Below, one piece after another: positions 1 through 6,129 of a DNA stretch of 6,436 nucleotides; the first letter of the stretch is position 1, and every line of letters begins with the position of its first letter. Where the stretch lies: the NCBI GenBank assembly GCA_902772745.1, contig CACYBV010000373.1:1-6436 (forward strand), written 5' to 3'. The translations under genes were made by a program, and so were the position numbers. Under the pieces are notes generated by a model, which was given only the letters and a program-made list of their open reading frames with translations, was not told the origin of the DNA and did not search any database. The DNA comes from an uncultured Eubacteriales bacterium. Lineage in GTDB: Bacteria > Bacillota > Clostridia > Lachnospirales > Lachnospiraceae.

Positions 1-1209
1 CCCGCTGCCTCATTTACATATGACGAGCTGGACGCCGGGTCTGCGGATGCCGGTGCCAGTAAGGCGCTGTCTTCCTACTGTATGGATGATCCGGAAGCAG
101 TCGAGAAAATCCTGAGTCTGCTTCAGCCTCTGATTGACAGGGAGGAAGCGGAAAAAAGCGTGCCTGTAACGGAAGATCCGGATCTGAACGTAGAAGAAAT
201 CAAATACGCCGAGCCGGTGACAGGGATTGTGTGTGTCCCCGGCGCGCTGAATATGCGGGCATCCACTTCGGTCCTTTCGGACGTTGTCGCGCAGGTTTTT
301 CGTGAATACGAAATCCTGATCATCGGAGAAGCTGTCGTGAACGGGCGCATGTGGTACCGGGTCGGGATTTTCGAGGGAGAGCATATTAAGACAGGATATG
401 TGCTTTCGGACTATGTCAAAACCGGAGCGGATGCAGAAGCGTATTTCAACGAACTTCACGAACAGGAAAAGAGTGCGGCAGTGATGCCTGAAGCGCTTTC
501 CGTGAACCAGTACGACAATGCGTCGGAAGAAGCGCTGATCCGGCTGGATGAGCCGCTGCGGCTGATCAACTATTCACTGAAAAATGATTACAACCCGAAT
601 CCCGGCGAAAGCTCCTATATGAACCGCTATGCGGTGCTTTCGTATCTGATTGAGCTATACCAGAACGCACGCGCGATTGCGGAAGAATATGAACTGAACG
701 AAACGCTTGCCCGGATCAACAGGGACCTGTACAGCGTTGTCCTGACCCGTGAAAACCTGGTGGATGAAAGCGGAGTAGATGAGTCGCTTCTGCAGCAGCA
801 GATCATGGAAGCGAGGGCGGAACGCCAGGAGAAGGAACGGCTTTCCACCGGCGAATCGATCGCAGAGTATGCGGCGACCTTTGTCGGAACGCTTCCTTAT
901 GTCTGGGGCGGCGCGTCGCTTCGTTCGGGCGCGGACTGTTCGGGATTTGCAGCGCAGATCTATGCGCATTTTGGCCTTCTCGACCAGGGCGCGGCCAATG
1001 TACACGCCTATGACTCGTATGCGCTTCGATCCGTTGGAATTTCGGTGAGCCTTTCGCAGATTCAGCCGGGAGATCTCGTATGTTATAACGGCCATGTGGC
1101 CATTTACTTCGGCGGCGGCGTGTGTGTCAATGAGCCGGCGCCCGGCAGAAGATGCTCCTTTGACAGCCTTTATATGCTGCCGATTATCACAATTCGCAGA
1201 TTGCAGTAA
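1..1209 (+). CDS. SH3b-NlpC/P60 cell-wall hydrolase (5' partial)
   Basis: The frame is open from base 1 to the TAA at 1207-1209, so the N-terminus, including any signal peptide, lies outside the window. The ATG at 82 is probably internal. Counting residues from the window edge, residues ~73-139 form a bacterial SH3-like domain (N-M-R-A-S core, then a W-Y-R-V strand), usually a wall-binding module. Residues ~150-285 are a charged, mostly helical connector of no recognised family. The C-terminal ~120 residues are an NlpC/P60 papain-like peptidase. The nucleophile Cys313 lies in GADCSGF, the base His365 in NGHVAIYFGGG, and the third polar residue appears to be Asn377 where His is more usual. The family cleaves peptide stems of peptidoglycan, typically D-gamma-Glu-diamino acid bonds, outside the membrane. 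The MBOAT gene starts 15 bp downstream in the same frame, suggesting an operon. The domain call is firm; the exact bond cut is not. Confidence 0.9.
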   Translation, partial: PAASFTYDELDAGSADAGASKALSSYCMDDPEAVEKILSLLQPLIDREEAEKSVPVTEDPDLNVEEIKYAEPVTGIVCVPGALNMRASTSVLSDVVAQVFREYEILIIGEAVVNGRMWYRVGIFEGEHIKTGYVLSDYVKTGADAEAYFNELHEQEKSAAVMPEALSVNQYDNASEEALIRLDEPLRLINYSLKNDYNPNPGESSYMNRYAVLSYLIELYQNARAIAEEYELNETLARINRDLYSVVLTRENLVDESGVDESLLQQQIMEARAERQEKERLSTGESIAEYAATFVGTLPYVWGGASLRSGADCSGFAAQIYAHFGLLDQGAANVHAYDSYALRSVGISVSLSQIQPGDLVCYNGHVAIYFGGGVCVNEPAPGRRCSFDSLYMLPIITIRRLQ

Positions 1210-1224
1210 AGGATTAACAGGTAT

Positions 1225-2667
1225 ATGGTATTTTCCAGTCTTCTCTTTATTTTCGCCTTTCTGGCGCCTCAGCTTCTGATTTATTACCTGATCGGAAATC
1301 ACAAGGCAAGAAACATTGTGCTTCTTGTCTTTTCTCTCGTATTTTATGCCTGGGGCGGTCCGGTTTATCTGCTGCTTCTCGTAATCGAATGCCTCGTAAG
1401 CTGGTTCACCGCACGTGAAATCGGCCGGACTTCATTTTCGAAAATGAAGAAAAACTGGCTGATCCTCGAGTGTGTCGTCATGATCGGCCTGATCTTTATT
1501 TTCAAATATTTCGGGTTTTTTGCCTGGAACCTGCAGAAGATTTTCGGATGGCCCAAAGTAGTTCCGGAAATCATCCTTCCGATCGGCATTTCTTTCTACA
1601 CCTTCCAGCTGATTTCCTATGTTGTCGATGTGTACCGCGGCGAAGTGGAAGCCCAGCCGCGTTTCTACAAGGTTCTTCTGTACGCGAGCCTGTTCCACCA
1701 GTGCATCGCCGGCCCGATTGTCCGTTATAAAACGGTTGCTTCCGAAATTGACGAACGCAGTGTCAATACGAAAGACATCGCGGAAGGCGTGCGGCGTTTT
1801 ACCGTAGGCCTCGCAAAGAAGGCGATTCTCGCAAACGGCTGCGCGGCGATCGCGGACAAGCTGGCGCCGATGACTGCTGAAGGGATGAGTTCGGCGCACG
1901 GCGCGGGCATCTGGCTCGGGATGTTTGCCTATATGCTCCAGATTTACCTGGATTTCTCCGCCTACTCAGATATGGCGATCGGTATGGGACGCATGGTCGG
2001 CTTCCATTACCTCGAGAACTTCGATTACCCCTATTCGGCGGGAACGGTGCAGGATTTCTGGCGCCGCTGGCATATTTCGCTCTCAACCTTTTTCCGCGAC
2101 TATGTATACATTCCGCTTGGCGGAAGCAGAAAAGGCCAGGGCAGGACCTTTTTGAATCTCCTTGTGGTCTGGGCGTTGACCGGCATGTGGCACGGCGCGA
2201 GCTGGAACTACATTTTCTGGGGCCTGTACTACTTTGTCTTCCTGGTATTGGAACGGGTTTTCCTCGGCGAATTCCTGAAAAGAAGCACCGGAACGAAAAT
2301 CCTCGGCCATCTTTATACGCTGTTCGTGGTGTTCTTCGGATGGGTGCTGTTCCGATACACGGATACGGCGGTGCTTTTTGAAAGCCTGAAAGCAATGTTC
2401 GGCAGCGGGCACGCGTTTTTCTCGCCCGATGTCGGTTCGACCTTTGTCAATAACATTTTCTTCCTGGTTCTCGCGGTTGTCGCGGTATTCCCGGCCGGGA
2501 AGAAGCTTCGCTTGCTTCTGAGGCAGGAGAGCTGGCGCTCGAAGCGCTTTATCCTGTTCAATACGCTGAACCTGATTGATGCTGTGACGCCGGCTGCACT
2601 GATGATCCTGTCGGTACTGGCCCTTGTCGGAAACAGCTACAATCCTTTCCTGTATTTCCAGTTCTGA
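1225..2667 (+). CDS. AlgI-type MBOAT membrane O-acyltransferase
   Basis: A 480-residue polytopic membrane protein, normal length for the AlgI branch of the MBOAT family. The N-terminus (M-V-F-S-S-L-L-F-I-F) matches the usual AlgI-type start, which supports the ATG at 1225; an AAAGGA 11 nt upstream is a slightly distant RBS. Family signatures in order are LPIGISFYTFQ (~118-128), AGPIVRY (~162-168), DFSAYSDMAIG (243-253), FWRRWHISLSTFFRDY (His283) and GMWHGASWNY (His323). His323 corresponds to the invariant MBOAT active-site histidine. Many hydrophobic segments run from end to end. By analogy with AlgI, PatA and DltB, it moves an acyl group, usually acetyl, across the membrane for transfer to an exported polymer. 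The DHHW gene 15 bp downstream is the expected partner. DltB is unlikely because no dltA, dltC or dltD is beside it. The real acceptor (exopolysaccharide, teichoic acid or peptidoglycan) is unknown. Confidence 0.93.
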   Translation: MVFSSLLFIFAFLAPQLLIYYLIGNHKARNIVLLVFSLVFYAWGGPVYLLLLVIECLVSWFTAREIGRTSFSKMKKNWLILECVVMIGLIFIFKYFGFFAWNLQKIFGWPKVVPEIILPIGISFYTFQLISYVVDVYRGEVEAQPRFYKVLLYASLFHQCIAGPIVRYKTVASEIDERSVNTKDIAEGVRRFTVGLAKKAILANGCAAIADKLAPMTAEGMSSAHGAGIWLGMFAYMLQIYLDFSAYSDMAIGMGRMVGFHYLENFDYPYSAGTVQDFWRRWHISLSTFFRDYVYIPLGGSRKGQGRTFLNLLVVWALTGMWHGASWNYIFWGLYYFVFLVLERVFLGEFLKRSTGTKILGHLYTLFVVFFGWVLFRYTDTAVLFESLKAMFGSGHAFFSPDVGSTFVNNIFFLVLAVVAVFPAGKKLRLLLRQESWRSKRFILFNTLNLIDAVTPAALMILSVLALVGNSYNPFLYFQF

Positions 2668-2668
2668 T

Positions 2669-2675
2669 GAGAGGA
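2669..2675 (+). promoter_or_regulatory. Ribosome binding site of the DHHW gene
   Basis: GAGAGGA lies 7 nt before the ATG at 2683 and just after the MBOAT stop codon (2665-2667). It selects 2683 as the start. The ATG at 2675 overlaps this motif and is in another frame. The MBOAT-DHHW gap is only 15 bp, consistent with translation from one mRNA. Confidence 0.7.
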
Positions 2676-2682
2676 TGAGCAG

Positions 2683-4155
2683 ATGGAAAATGAACTGATC
2701 AGACAACAGAAAAAACTGACGCTCTTTTTCCGCACGCTCGGCATCATGCTGTTTGGGCTGGTGCTTGCTGCGGGCTTTGTTCTCGGCTGCATCCTGTATA
2801 ATCTGCGTCCGGAGAAATCGGACCTGGAGAACCGGGAACTGACGAAATTTCCAAAGATTACTGCGGATGGATTCCTGTCCGGTGATTATACTTCCGGGAT
2901 TTCGACCTGGTATGCAGACACCTTCCCCTTCCGGGAAAACATGGTAAAGACCGAGTGGAGCATCCAGAATGCCTACGGCTTCCGGAAAGACGCGATTTCC
3001 GCCGTCGGCGAAGGGGATGAGGTGCCGGATATCGAGGACATTCTGGCTTCGATGGAAGCGGAAAATACGAAGGAAGCGGCGACTGCGAAAGAAACACAGG
3101 AGACGTTTGTCCCGGGGAATTCAGAGACTCCGGCGGAACAAACAGAAACTGAACAGGCGGGAACTGAGCAGACGGAAACGGCAGCTCCGGAAACGGAAGT
3201 CGTCGAAACCGTTCCGGAATCGGTGGACGGAGAGGCCATGTACAATATGAACCCCCAGGAAGCCGGCGCTGTGAACGTCAAGGACCTGGTCGGCTACTGC
3301 GTTTACGGCTTTAACCGCAAGGCGGCAGACCAGTATGCGATCCATATCGGAACCGTCGCAAATGCACTGCAGGACGAAGCCCGGGTATTCGAACTCCTGA
3401 TTCCCAACAATTCTGCGATCCTTCTCGACGACCAGACCAAGGCGGAGTGGAAGCTTCTCGATGAATCCCAGGTGATCAAGTACTTCAAGGCGATGACCTG
3501 GCAGCAGAGCCAGGCGGTGAAGTATGTCGATATCTATGACAAGCTGATGGAGCACCGCGACGAATATCTGTATTTCAAGACCGACCATCACTGGACCCAG
3601 CTCGGCGCCTACTACGGATATGTCCGCTTCTGCGAAGAGGCAGGACTCACGCCGCATGCGATCACAGACTACAAACTGGTCGATTCCGGCCCTTTCCTCG
3701 GCAGCTATTACAAAACCAACCAGTATGCGCAGCTGGCAGAAAATCCCGATAACTGCTATGGCTATGAGCCGATCTCAACGAATGAGTTTTCCTTCTATGA
3801 CCGTGACGCGAAACAGATGCGAAACGGCAAGCTCGTCCGTAATATGAGCGAGTTCGACATCTCGCTGAAATACCAGGGCTTCATATACGGCGACACCGCC
3901 TACTCCGAAGCCCACAACCCGAATCTTTCGGATGGTTCCTGCTGCATCGTTGTTAAGGAAAGCTTCGGCAACTGTTTTGCCCCCTTCCTGATCGACCATT
4001 ACCAGACCCTGATTGTGATCGACTACCGCTACAACACCGACAGCCTGATAGATCTTGCCAGGAATTACGACCATCCGGACATCATCTTCTGCAATAATCT
4101 CGAGGCGATCTCCGACCTCTACGTTATGGAACAGCTCGGCGGAATCTGCCACTGA
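2683..4155 (+). CDS. DHHW-family (AlgJ/AlgX/DltD-like) membrane-anchored SGNH protein
   Basis: A 490-residue protein with a short cytoplasmic N-terminus and one transmembrane segment (~18-39), so most of it should face outward. After the anchor come the family's N-terminal marks: ENREL at 49-53 and a D-x-FPFR motif (FPFR 81-84). Residues ~128-185 are a low-complexity Glu/Thr/Ala linker. The rest is an SGNH-like domain with the DHHW motif at 301-304 (in TDHHWTQLG) and KESFGN with Ser427, the likely nucleophile, followed by V-I-D-Y-R-Y. Asp/His of DHHW plus Ser427 would form the Ser-His-Asp set, as in AlgJ and AlgX. Proteins of this kind act with MBOAT partners in acylating extracellular polysaccharides; placement directly after the MBOAT gene supports that role. 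Substrate and true activity (transferase or esterase) are not shown by the sequence. It ends opposite the convergent trpB2-type gene. Confidence 0.9.
   Translation: MENELIRQQKKLTLFFRTLGIMLFGLVLAAGFVLGCILYNLRPEKSDLENRELTKFPKITADGFLSGDYTSGISTWYADTFPFRENMVKTEWSIQNAYGFRKDAISAVGEGDEVPDIEDILASMEAENTKEAATAKETQETFVPGNSETPAEQTETEQAGTEQTETAAPETEVVETVPESVDGEAMYNMNPQEAGAVNVKDLVGYCVYGFNRKAADQYAIHIGTVANALQDEARVFELLIPNNSAILLDDQTKAEWKLLDESQVIKYFKAMTWQQSQAVKYVDIYDKLMEHRDEYLYFKTDHHWTQLGAYYGYVRFCEEAGLTPHAITDYKLVDSGPFLGSYYKTNQYAQLAENPDNCYGYEPISTNEFSFYDRDAKQMRNGKLVRNMSEFDISLKYQGFIYGDTAYSEAHNPNLSDGSCCIVVKESFGNCFAPFLIDHYQTLIVIDYRYNTDSLIDLARNYDHPDIIFCNNLEAISDLYVMEQLGGICH
3064..3237 (+). repeat. Glu/Thr-rich low-complexity linker inside the DHHW gene
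   Basis: Residues ~128-185 of the DHHW protein are almost only Glu, Thr, Ala, Gln, Pro and Val, with a degenerate TE-Q-TE period (for example TETEQAGTEQTET). The DNA is a loose repeat of GAA, ACG/ACT and CAG codons. It separates the membrane-proximal FPFR region from the SGNH-like domain. It probably works as a flexible spacer and may vary in length between strains; the latter is inference. Confidence 0.7.
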
Positions 4156-4172
4156 GTCCCGGATGCGGACTC
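4154..4172 (+). terminator. Small hairpin overlapping the stop codon of the DHHW gene
   Basis: GAGTCC (4154-4159) and GGACTC (4167-4172) form a 6-bp stem with a 7-nt loop, beginning within the TGA stop codon. There is no T-run after it, so it is not a normal intrinsic terminator by itself. It may add to the 3'-end structure formed with the long hairpin at 4205-4285. Confidence 0.3.
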
Positions 4173-4204
4173 CCGTGGGGACGAGCACCGGCCAGCAAAA
4201 CACA

Positions 4205-4285
4205 GCAGGAACGGGCGGGGGATACATACTTCTTCAAGGGCAGCTGTCAGCCCGGAAGAAGTATGTATCCCCCGCCCGTTCCTGC
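4205..4285. terminator. Perfect 30-bp inverted repeat between convergent genes, likely bidirectional 3'-end hairpin
   Basis: The left arm 4205-4234 is the exact reverse complement of the right arm 4256-4285, with no mismatch in 30 bp. The outer half is GC-rich (GGGCGGGGG within the left arm) and the inner half carries ATACATACTTCTT. The 21-nt loop (4235-4255) contains a further GGGC/GCCC stem (4238-4241 with 4250-4253). Pairing stops at the next base on each side (A4204 opposite G4286). It lies between the stop of the + strand DHHW gene and the stop of the - strand trpB2-type gene, so it would fold in both transcripts. There is no T-run after the right arm; reading the other way, a weak TGTGTTTTG follows. 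The inverted repeat is directly visible, while a terminator or RNA-stabilising role is inferred from position. A dispersed palindromic repeat is the alternative. Confidence 0.6.
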
Positions 4286-4308
4286 GTCCGGAATTTCAGC
4301 CGCGGCGA

Positions 4309-5682
4309 TTACAGTTTCGGGAGTTTCGCGACAGAGGCGGCGATTTCCGCGTCTGTGGGGATGTAGTCGGTCATGGTACCGTCGTTATAGCTTTCGTAAG
4401 CTTTGAGATCAAAATAACCGGTTCCGGTGAGGCCGAACACAATGGTCTTTTCTTCGCCGGTTTCCTTGCATTTCAGGGCTTCATCAATCGCAACACGGAT
4501 CGCGTGGGAGCTTTCCGGTGCGGGAAGGATGCCTTCTGTGCGGGCGAAATACTCGGCGGCTTCGAAGACAGAGGACTGCTCGACCGCGCGGGCTTCCATC
4601 AGGCCGTCATGGTAGAGCTGTGAAAGGACTGTGCTCATTCCATGGAAGCGGAGGCCGCCGGCGTGGTTTGCCGAAGGAATGAAGGAAGAACCGAGCGTAT
4701 ACATCTTTGCGAGCGGGCAGATCATGCCGGTATCGCAGAAATCATATGCAAAGGTGCCTCTCGTGAAGCTCGGGCAGGAAGCGGGCTCGACTGCGATGAT
4801 CTGATAATCCGCTTCGCCGCGGAGTTTTTCACCCATGAAAGGCGCAATCAGGCCGCCGAGGTTTGAACCGCCGCCCGCACAGCCGATAATCATGTCGGGT
4901 TTGATATCGTATTTGTCCAGGGCGATCTTGGTCTCAAGACCGATTACGGACTGATGCAGAAGGACCTGGTTCAGAACGGAACCGAGTACATAACGGTAGC
5001 CGGGATTAGTAACCGCGACTTCCACTGCTTCCGAGATCGCACAGCCAAGAGAACCGGTCGTTCCGGGGAATTCGGCGAGAATTTTGCGGCCGACTTCGGT
5101 TTTGTCGGAAGGAGAGGGGGTGACGTCCGCGCCGTAGGTGCGCATCACTTCCCGGCGGAAGGGCTTCTGCTCATAAGAAACCTTTACCATGAAAACCTTG
5201 CAGTCAAGGCCGAGGTATGCACAGGCCATCGAAAGCGCGGTGCCCCACTGGCCGGCGCCGGTTTCCGTTGTTACACCCTTGAGCCCCTGCTTCTTGGCAT
5301 AATAGGCCTGGGCGATCGCGGAATTCAGTTTGTGCGAGCCGGAGGTGTTGTTCCCTTCGAACTTATAGTAAATCTTCGCCGGAGTCTGCAGCTTTTCTTC
5401 AAGACAGTAAGCGCGAACAAGGGGCGACGGGCGGTACATTTTGTAGAAATCCCGGATCTCCTGCGGAATCGGGTAGAACTTCGTGTCGTTATCGAGTTCC
5501 TGCTTGACAAGCTCGTCGCAGAAAACACCGCCGAGTTCTTCTGCAGTCATCGGCTGGCCGGTGCCCGGATTCAGAAGCGGAGCGGGTTTGTTTTTCATGT
5601 CTGCGCGAAGGTTATACCATGCCTTCGGCATTTCGGATTCTTCGAGGTAAATCTTGTACGGGATCTCTTTCTTGTTTTCCAT
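4309..5682 (-). CDS. trpB2: TrpB2-type tryptophan synthase beta-like PLP enzyme
   Basis: A 457-residue fold-type II PLP enzyme of the TrpB2 (TrpB-like) group, longer than classical TrpB (~400). The start at 5682 is fixed by AAAAGGAG 6 nt upstream. An in-frame ATG at 5781 lies inside the T-box element and would translate through the leader terminator, so it is rejected. Motifs are RPSPLVRAY (~84-92), the PLP-binding lysine in GSHKLNSA (Lys118), ETGAGQWG with Glu140 (classical TrpB has QHG), the phosphate-binding loop GCAGGGSNLGG (267-277), EGILPAPESSHA (383-394) and GLTGTGYFDL near the C-terminus. The reaction expected from the family is L-serine plus indole to tryptophan, in the cytoplasm. 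TrpB2 proteins often lack the TrpA interface, and no trpA or other trp gene is next to this one, so indole salvage is plausible. The upstream T-box with a UGG specifier ties it to tryptophan supply. Confidence 0.92.
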   Translation of the reverse strand: MENKKEIPYKIYLEESEMPKAWYNLRADMKNKPAPLLNPGTGQPMTAEELGGVFCDELVKQELDNDTKFYPIPQEIRDFYKMYRPSPLVRAYCLEEKLQTPAKIYYKFEGNNTSGSHKLNSAIAQAYYAKKQGLKGVTTETGAGQWGTALSMACAYLGLDCKVFMVKVSYEQKPFRREVMRTYGADVTPSPSDKTEVGRKILAEFPGTTGSLGCAISEAVEVAVTNPGYRYVLGSVLNQVLLHQSVIGLETKIALDKYDIKPDMIIGCAGGGSNLGGLIAPFMGEKLRGEADYQIIAVEPASCPSFTRGTFAYDFCDTGMICPLAKMYTLGSSFIPSANHAGGLRFHGMSTVLSQLYHDGLMEARAVEQSSVFEAAEYFARTEGILPAPESSHAIRVAIDEALKCKETGEEKTIVFGLTGTGYFDLKAYESYNDGTMTDYIPTDAEIAASVAKLPKL

Positions 5683-5688
5683 GTTTTT

Positions 5689-5696
5689 CTCCTTTT
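5689..5696 (-). promoter_or_regulatory. Ribosome binding site of trpB2
   Basis: AAAAGGAG on the minus strand ends 6 nt before the ATG at 5682. This near-ideal Shine-Dalgarno site, placed after the leader terminator, decides the start of the protein. Confidence 0.9.
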
Positions 5697-5730
5697 CATG
5701 ATGTAAAAATGCTTCTGGCCTTGCCGGAGA

Positions 5731-5770
5731 CAAAATAAAAAGTCCCAGCGAGCTACATAAACGCTGGGAC
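5731..5770 (-). terminator. T-box leader intrinsic terminator
   Basis: On the minus strand GTCCCAGCG (5770-5762) pairs perfectly with CGCTGGGAC (5750-5742), a 9-bp stem with an 11-nt loop, followed directly by TTTTTATTTTG (5741-5731). The 5' arm overlaps the CCTGTCCC that closes the antiterminator, so the two folds exclude each other. This is the off-state structure that stops transcription before trpB2 when charged tRNA-Trp is plentiful. Confidence 0.93.
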
Positions 5771-5784
5771 AGGAAATTCAACCT

Positions 5785-5796
5785 GCGGTGCCACCC
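5785..5796 (-). promoter_or_regulatory. T-box motif / antiterminator bulge
   Basis: GGGTGGCACCGC on the minus strand matches the conserved T-box core GGGUGGNACCGC exactly. TGGC (5793-5790) is the bulge sequence that pairs with the free NCCA end of the tRNA. With C at the variable position it selects a tRNA with G before CCA, as expected for tRNA-Trp. Confidence 0.93.
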
Positions 5797-6023
5797 GGCT
5801 TGATATGCCTTTATCGCATATCCACTTAGCGCATACTGACATATGCCGTCTTTTGTTGACGGAGAGACCAGCTCCGGCGCACATACTGGGGAAAAACCTG
5901 TTCTGCTTGCCCTCAGAAGTCCATTCGGCTCTGACCTTTCTGCCGCGTCGCAGCACCCGCGGCTCTCTGTGAAAAAGGGAACAAAGCTTACTCACTCTTC
6001 CTCATCGGTTTGTTGTTGTGGGG

Positions 6024-6052
6024 ATTGTAGCAGGATTTTTACATGCTGTCAA
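6024..6052 (-). promoter_or_regulatory. Consensus vegetative promoter of the T-box/trpB2 unit
   Basis: On the minus strand a perfect -35 box TTGACA (6052-6047) is followed after exactly 17 bp by TACAAT (6029-6024), one base from the ideal -10. An A/T-rich stretch (about 6085-6055) lies upstream and could act as an UP element. Transcription should begin near 6017. A strong constitutive promoter fits control by attenuation in the leader rather than at initiation. Confidence 0.9.
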
Positions 6053-6084
6053 GCCCTTTTTTGTGAAATAAAATAAAAATGTTC

Positions 6085-6107
6085 AGAAAACTTTCCGGAA
6101 ATCCGGA
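6085..6107 (-). terminator. Possible weak terminator after the sugar kinase
   Basis: On the minus strand TCCGG (6107-6103) and CCGGA (6098-6094) form a 5-bp stem with an ATTT loop, followed by AAGTTTTCT. It sits about 20 bp after the kinase stop codon. The stem is short and the T-run is broken, so termination would be partial at best. Confidence 0.4.
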
Positions 6108-6129
6108 CAGGGAGACCGGTTCTATGCAT

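Larger units (their letters stand above)
5683..6017 (-). ncRNA. Tryptophan-specific T-box leader (tRNA-Trp sensing riboswitch)
   Basis: The untranslated leader of trpB2, read on the minus strand. Stem I shows AGTA (5992-5989) opposite GAA (5926-5924), the specifier-loop E-like motif. Next comes GCTTTG (5987-5982) pairing with CAGAGC (5933-5928), then a conserved AGAG (5966-5963). The apical stem is GCCGCG/CGCGGC (5963-5958 with 5947-5942), and its loop GGTGCTGCGA contains the GNUG signature. The specifier codon is TGG (5923-5921), followed by the usual A, giving Trp. A later hairpin GATATGC/GCATATC (5822-5816 with 5808-5802) fits Stem III. The T-box GGGTGGCACCGC (5796-5785) carries UGGC. The antiterminator would pair GGG with CCC and GCAGG with CCTGT. 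The C of UGGC can pair with the G discriminator base usual in bacterial tRNA-Trp, which agrees with the specifier. Uncharged tRNA-Trp should stabilise the antiterminator and turn trpB2 on. The 5' end is estimated from the promoter. Confidence 0.94.

Noticed and set aside
1225..2667. DltB of the D-alanylation system as an identity for the MBOAT protein
   Set aside because: No dltA, dltC or dltD lies beside it, and the partner is of DHHW type; the motifs fit the AlgI branch better.
2969..3250. A Lys/Arg-rich + strand frame within the DHHW gene
   Set aside because: It is the shifted reading of the Glu/Thr-rich linker; the basic composition is a by-product of the GAA/ACG codons.
4205..4285. The inverted repeat as terminal repeats of an insertion sequence or as a CRISPR repeat
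   Set aside because: Only 21 nt separate the arms, with no transposase and no spacer-repeat series, and no target duplication is seen at the edges.
4055..4366. A + strand frame running across the convergent gap and the long palindrome
   Set aside because: It overlaps the ends of two real genes in the wrong frame or strand, and its product has no recognisable family features.
5598..5699. A short - strand frame starting at the ATG at 5699, overlapping the start of trpB2 out of frame, considered as a leader peptide
   Set aside because: It has only one Trp codon, no good RBS of its own, and contains the RBS of trpB2. The T-box already explains the regulation.
4954..5706. A 250-codon open frame on the + strand opposite trpB2
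   Set aside because: It is fully antisense to a well-supported enzyme gene, reads into the T-box leader, has no recognisable domain, and is explained by codon bias of the real gene.
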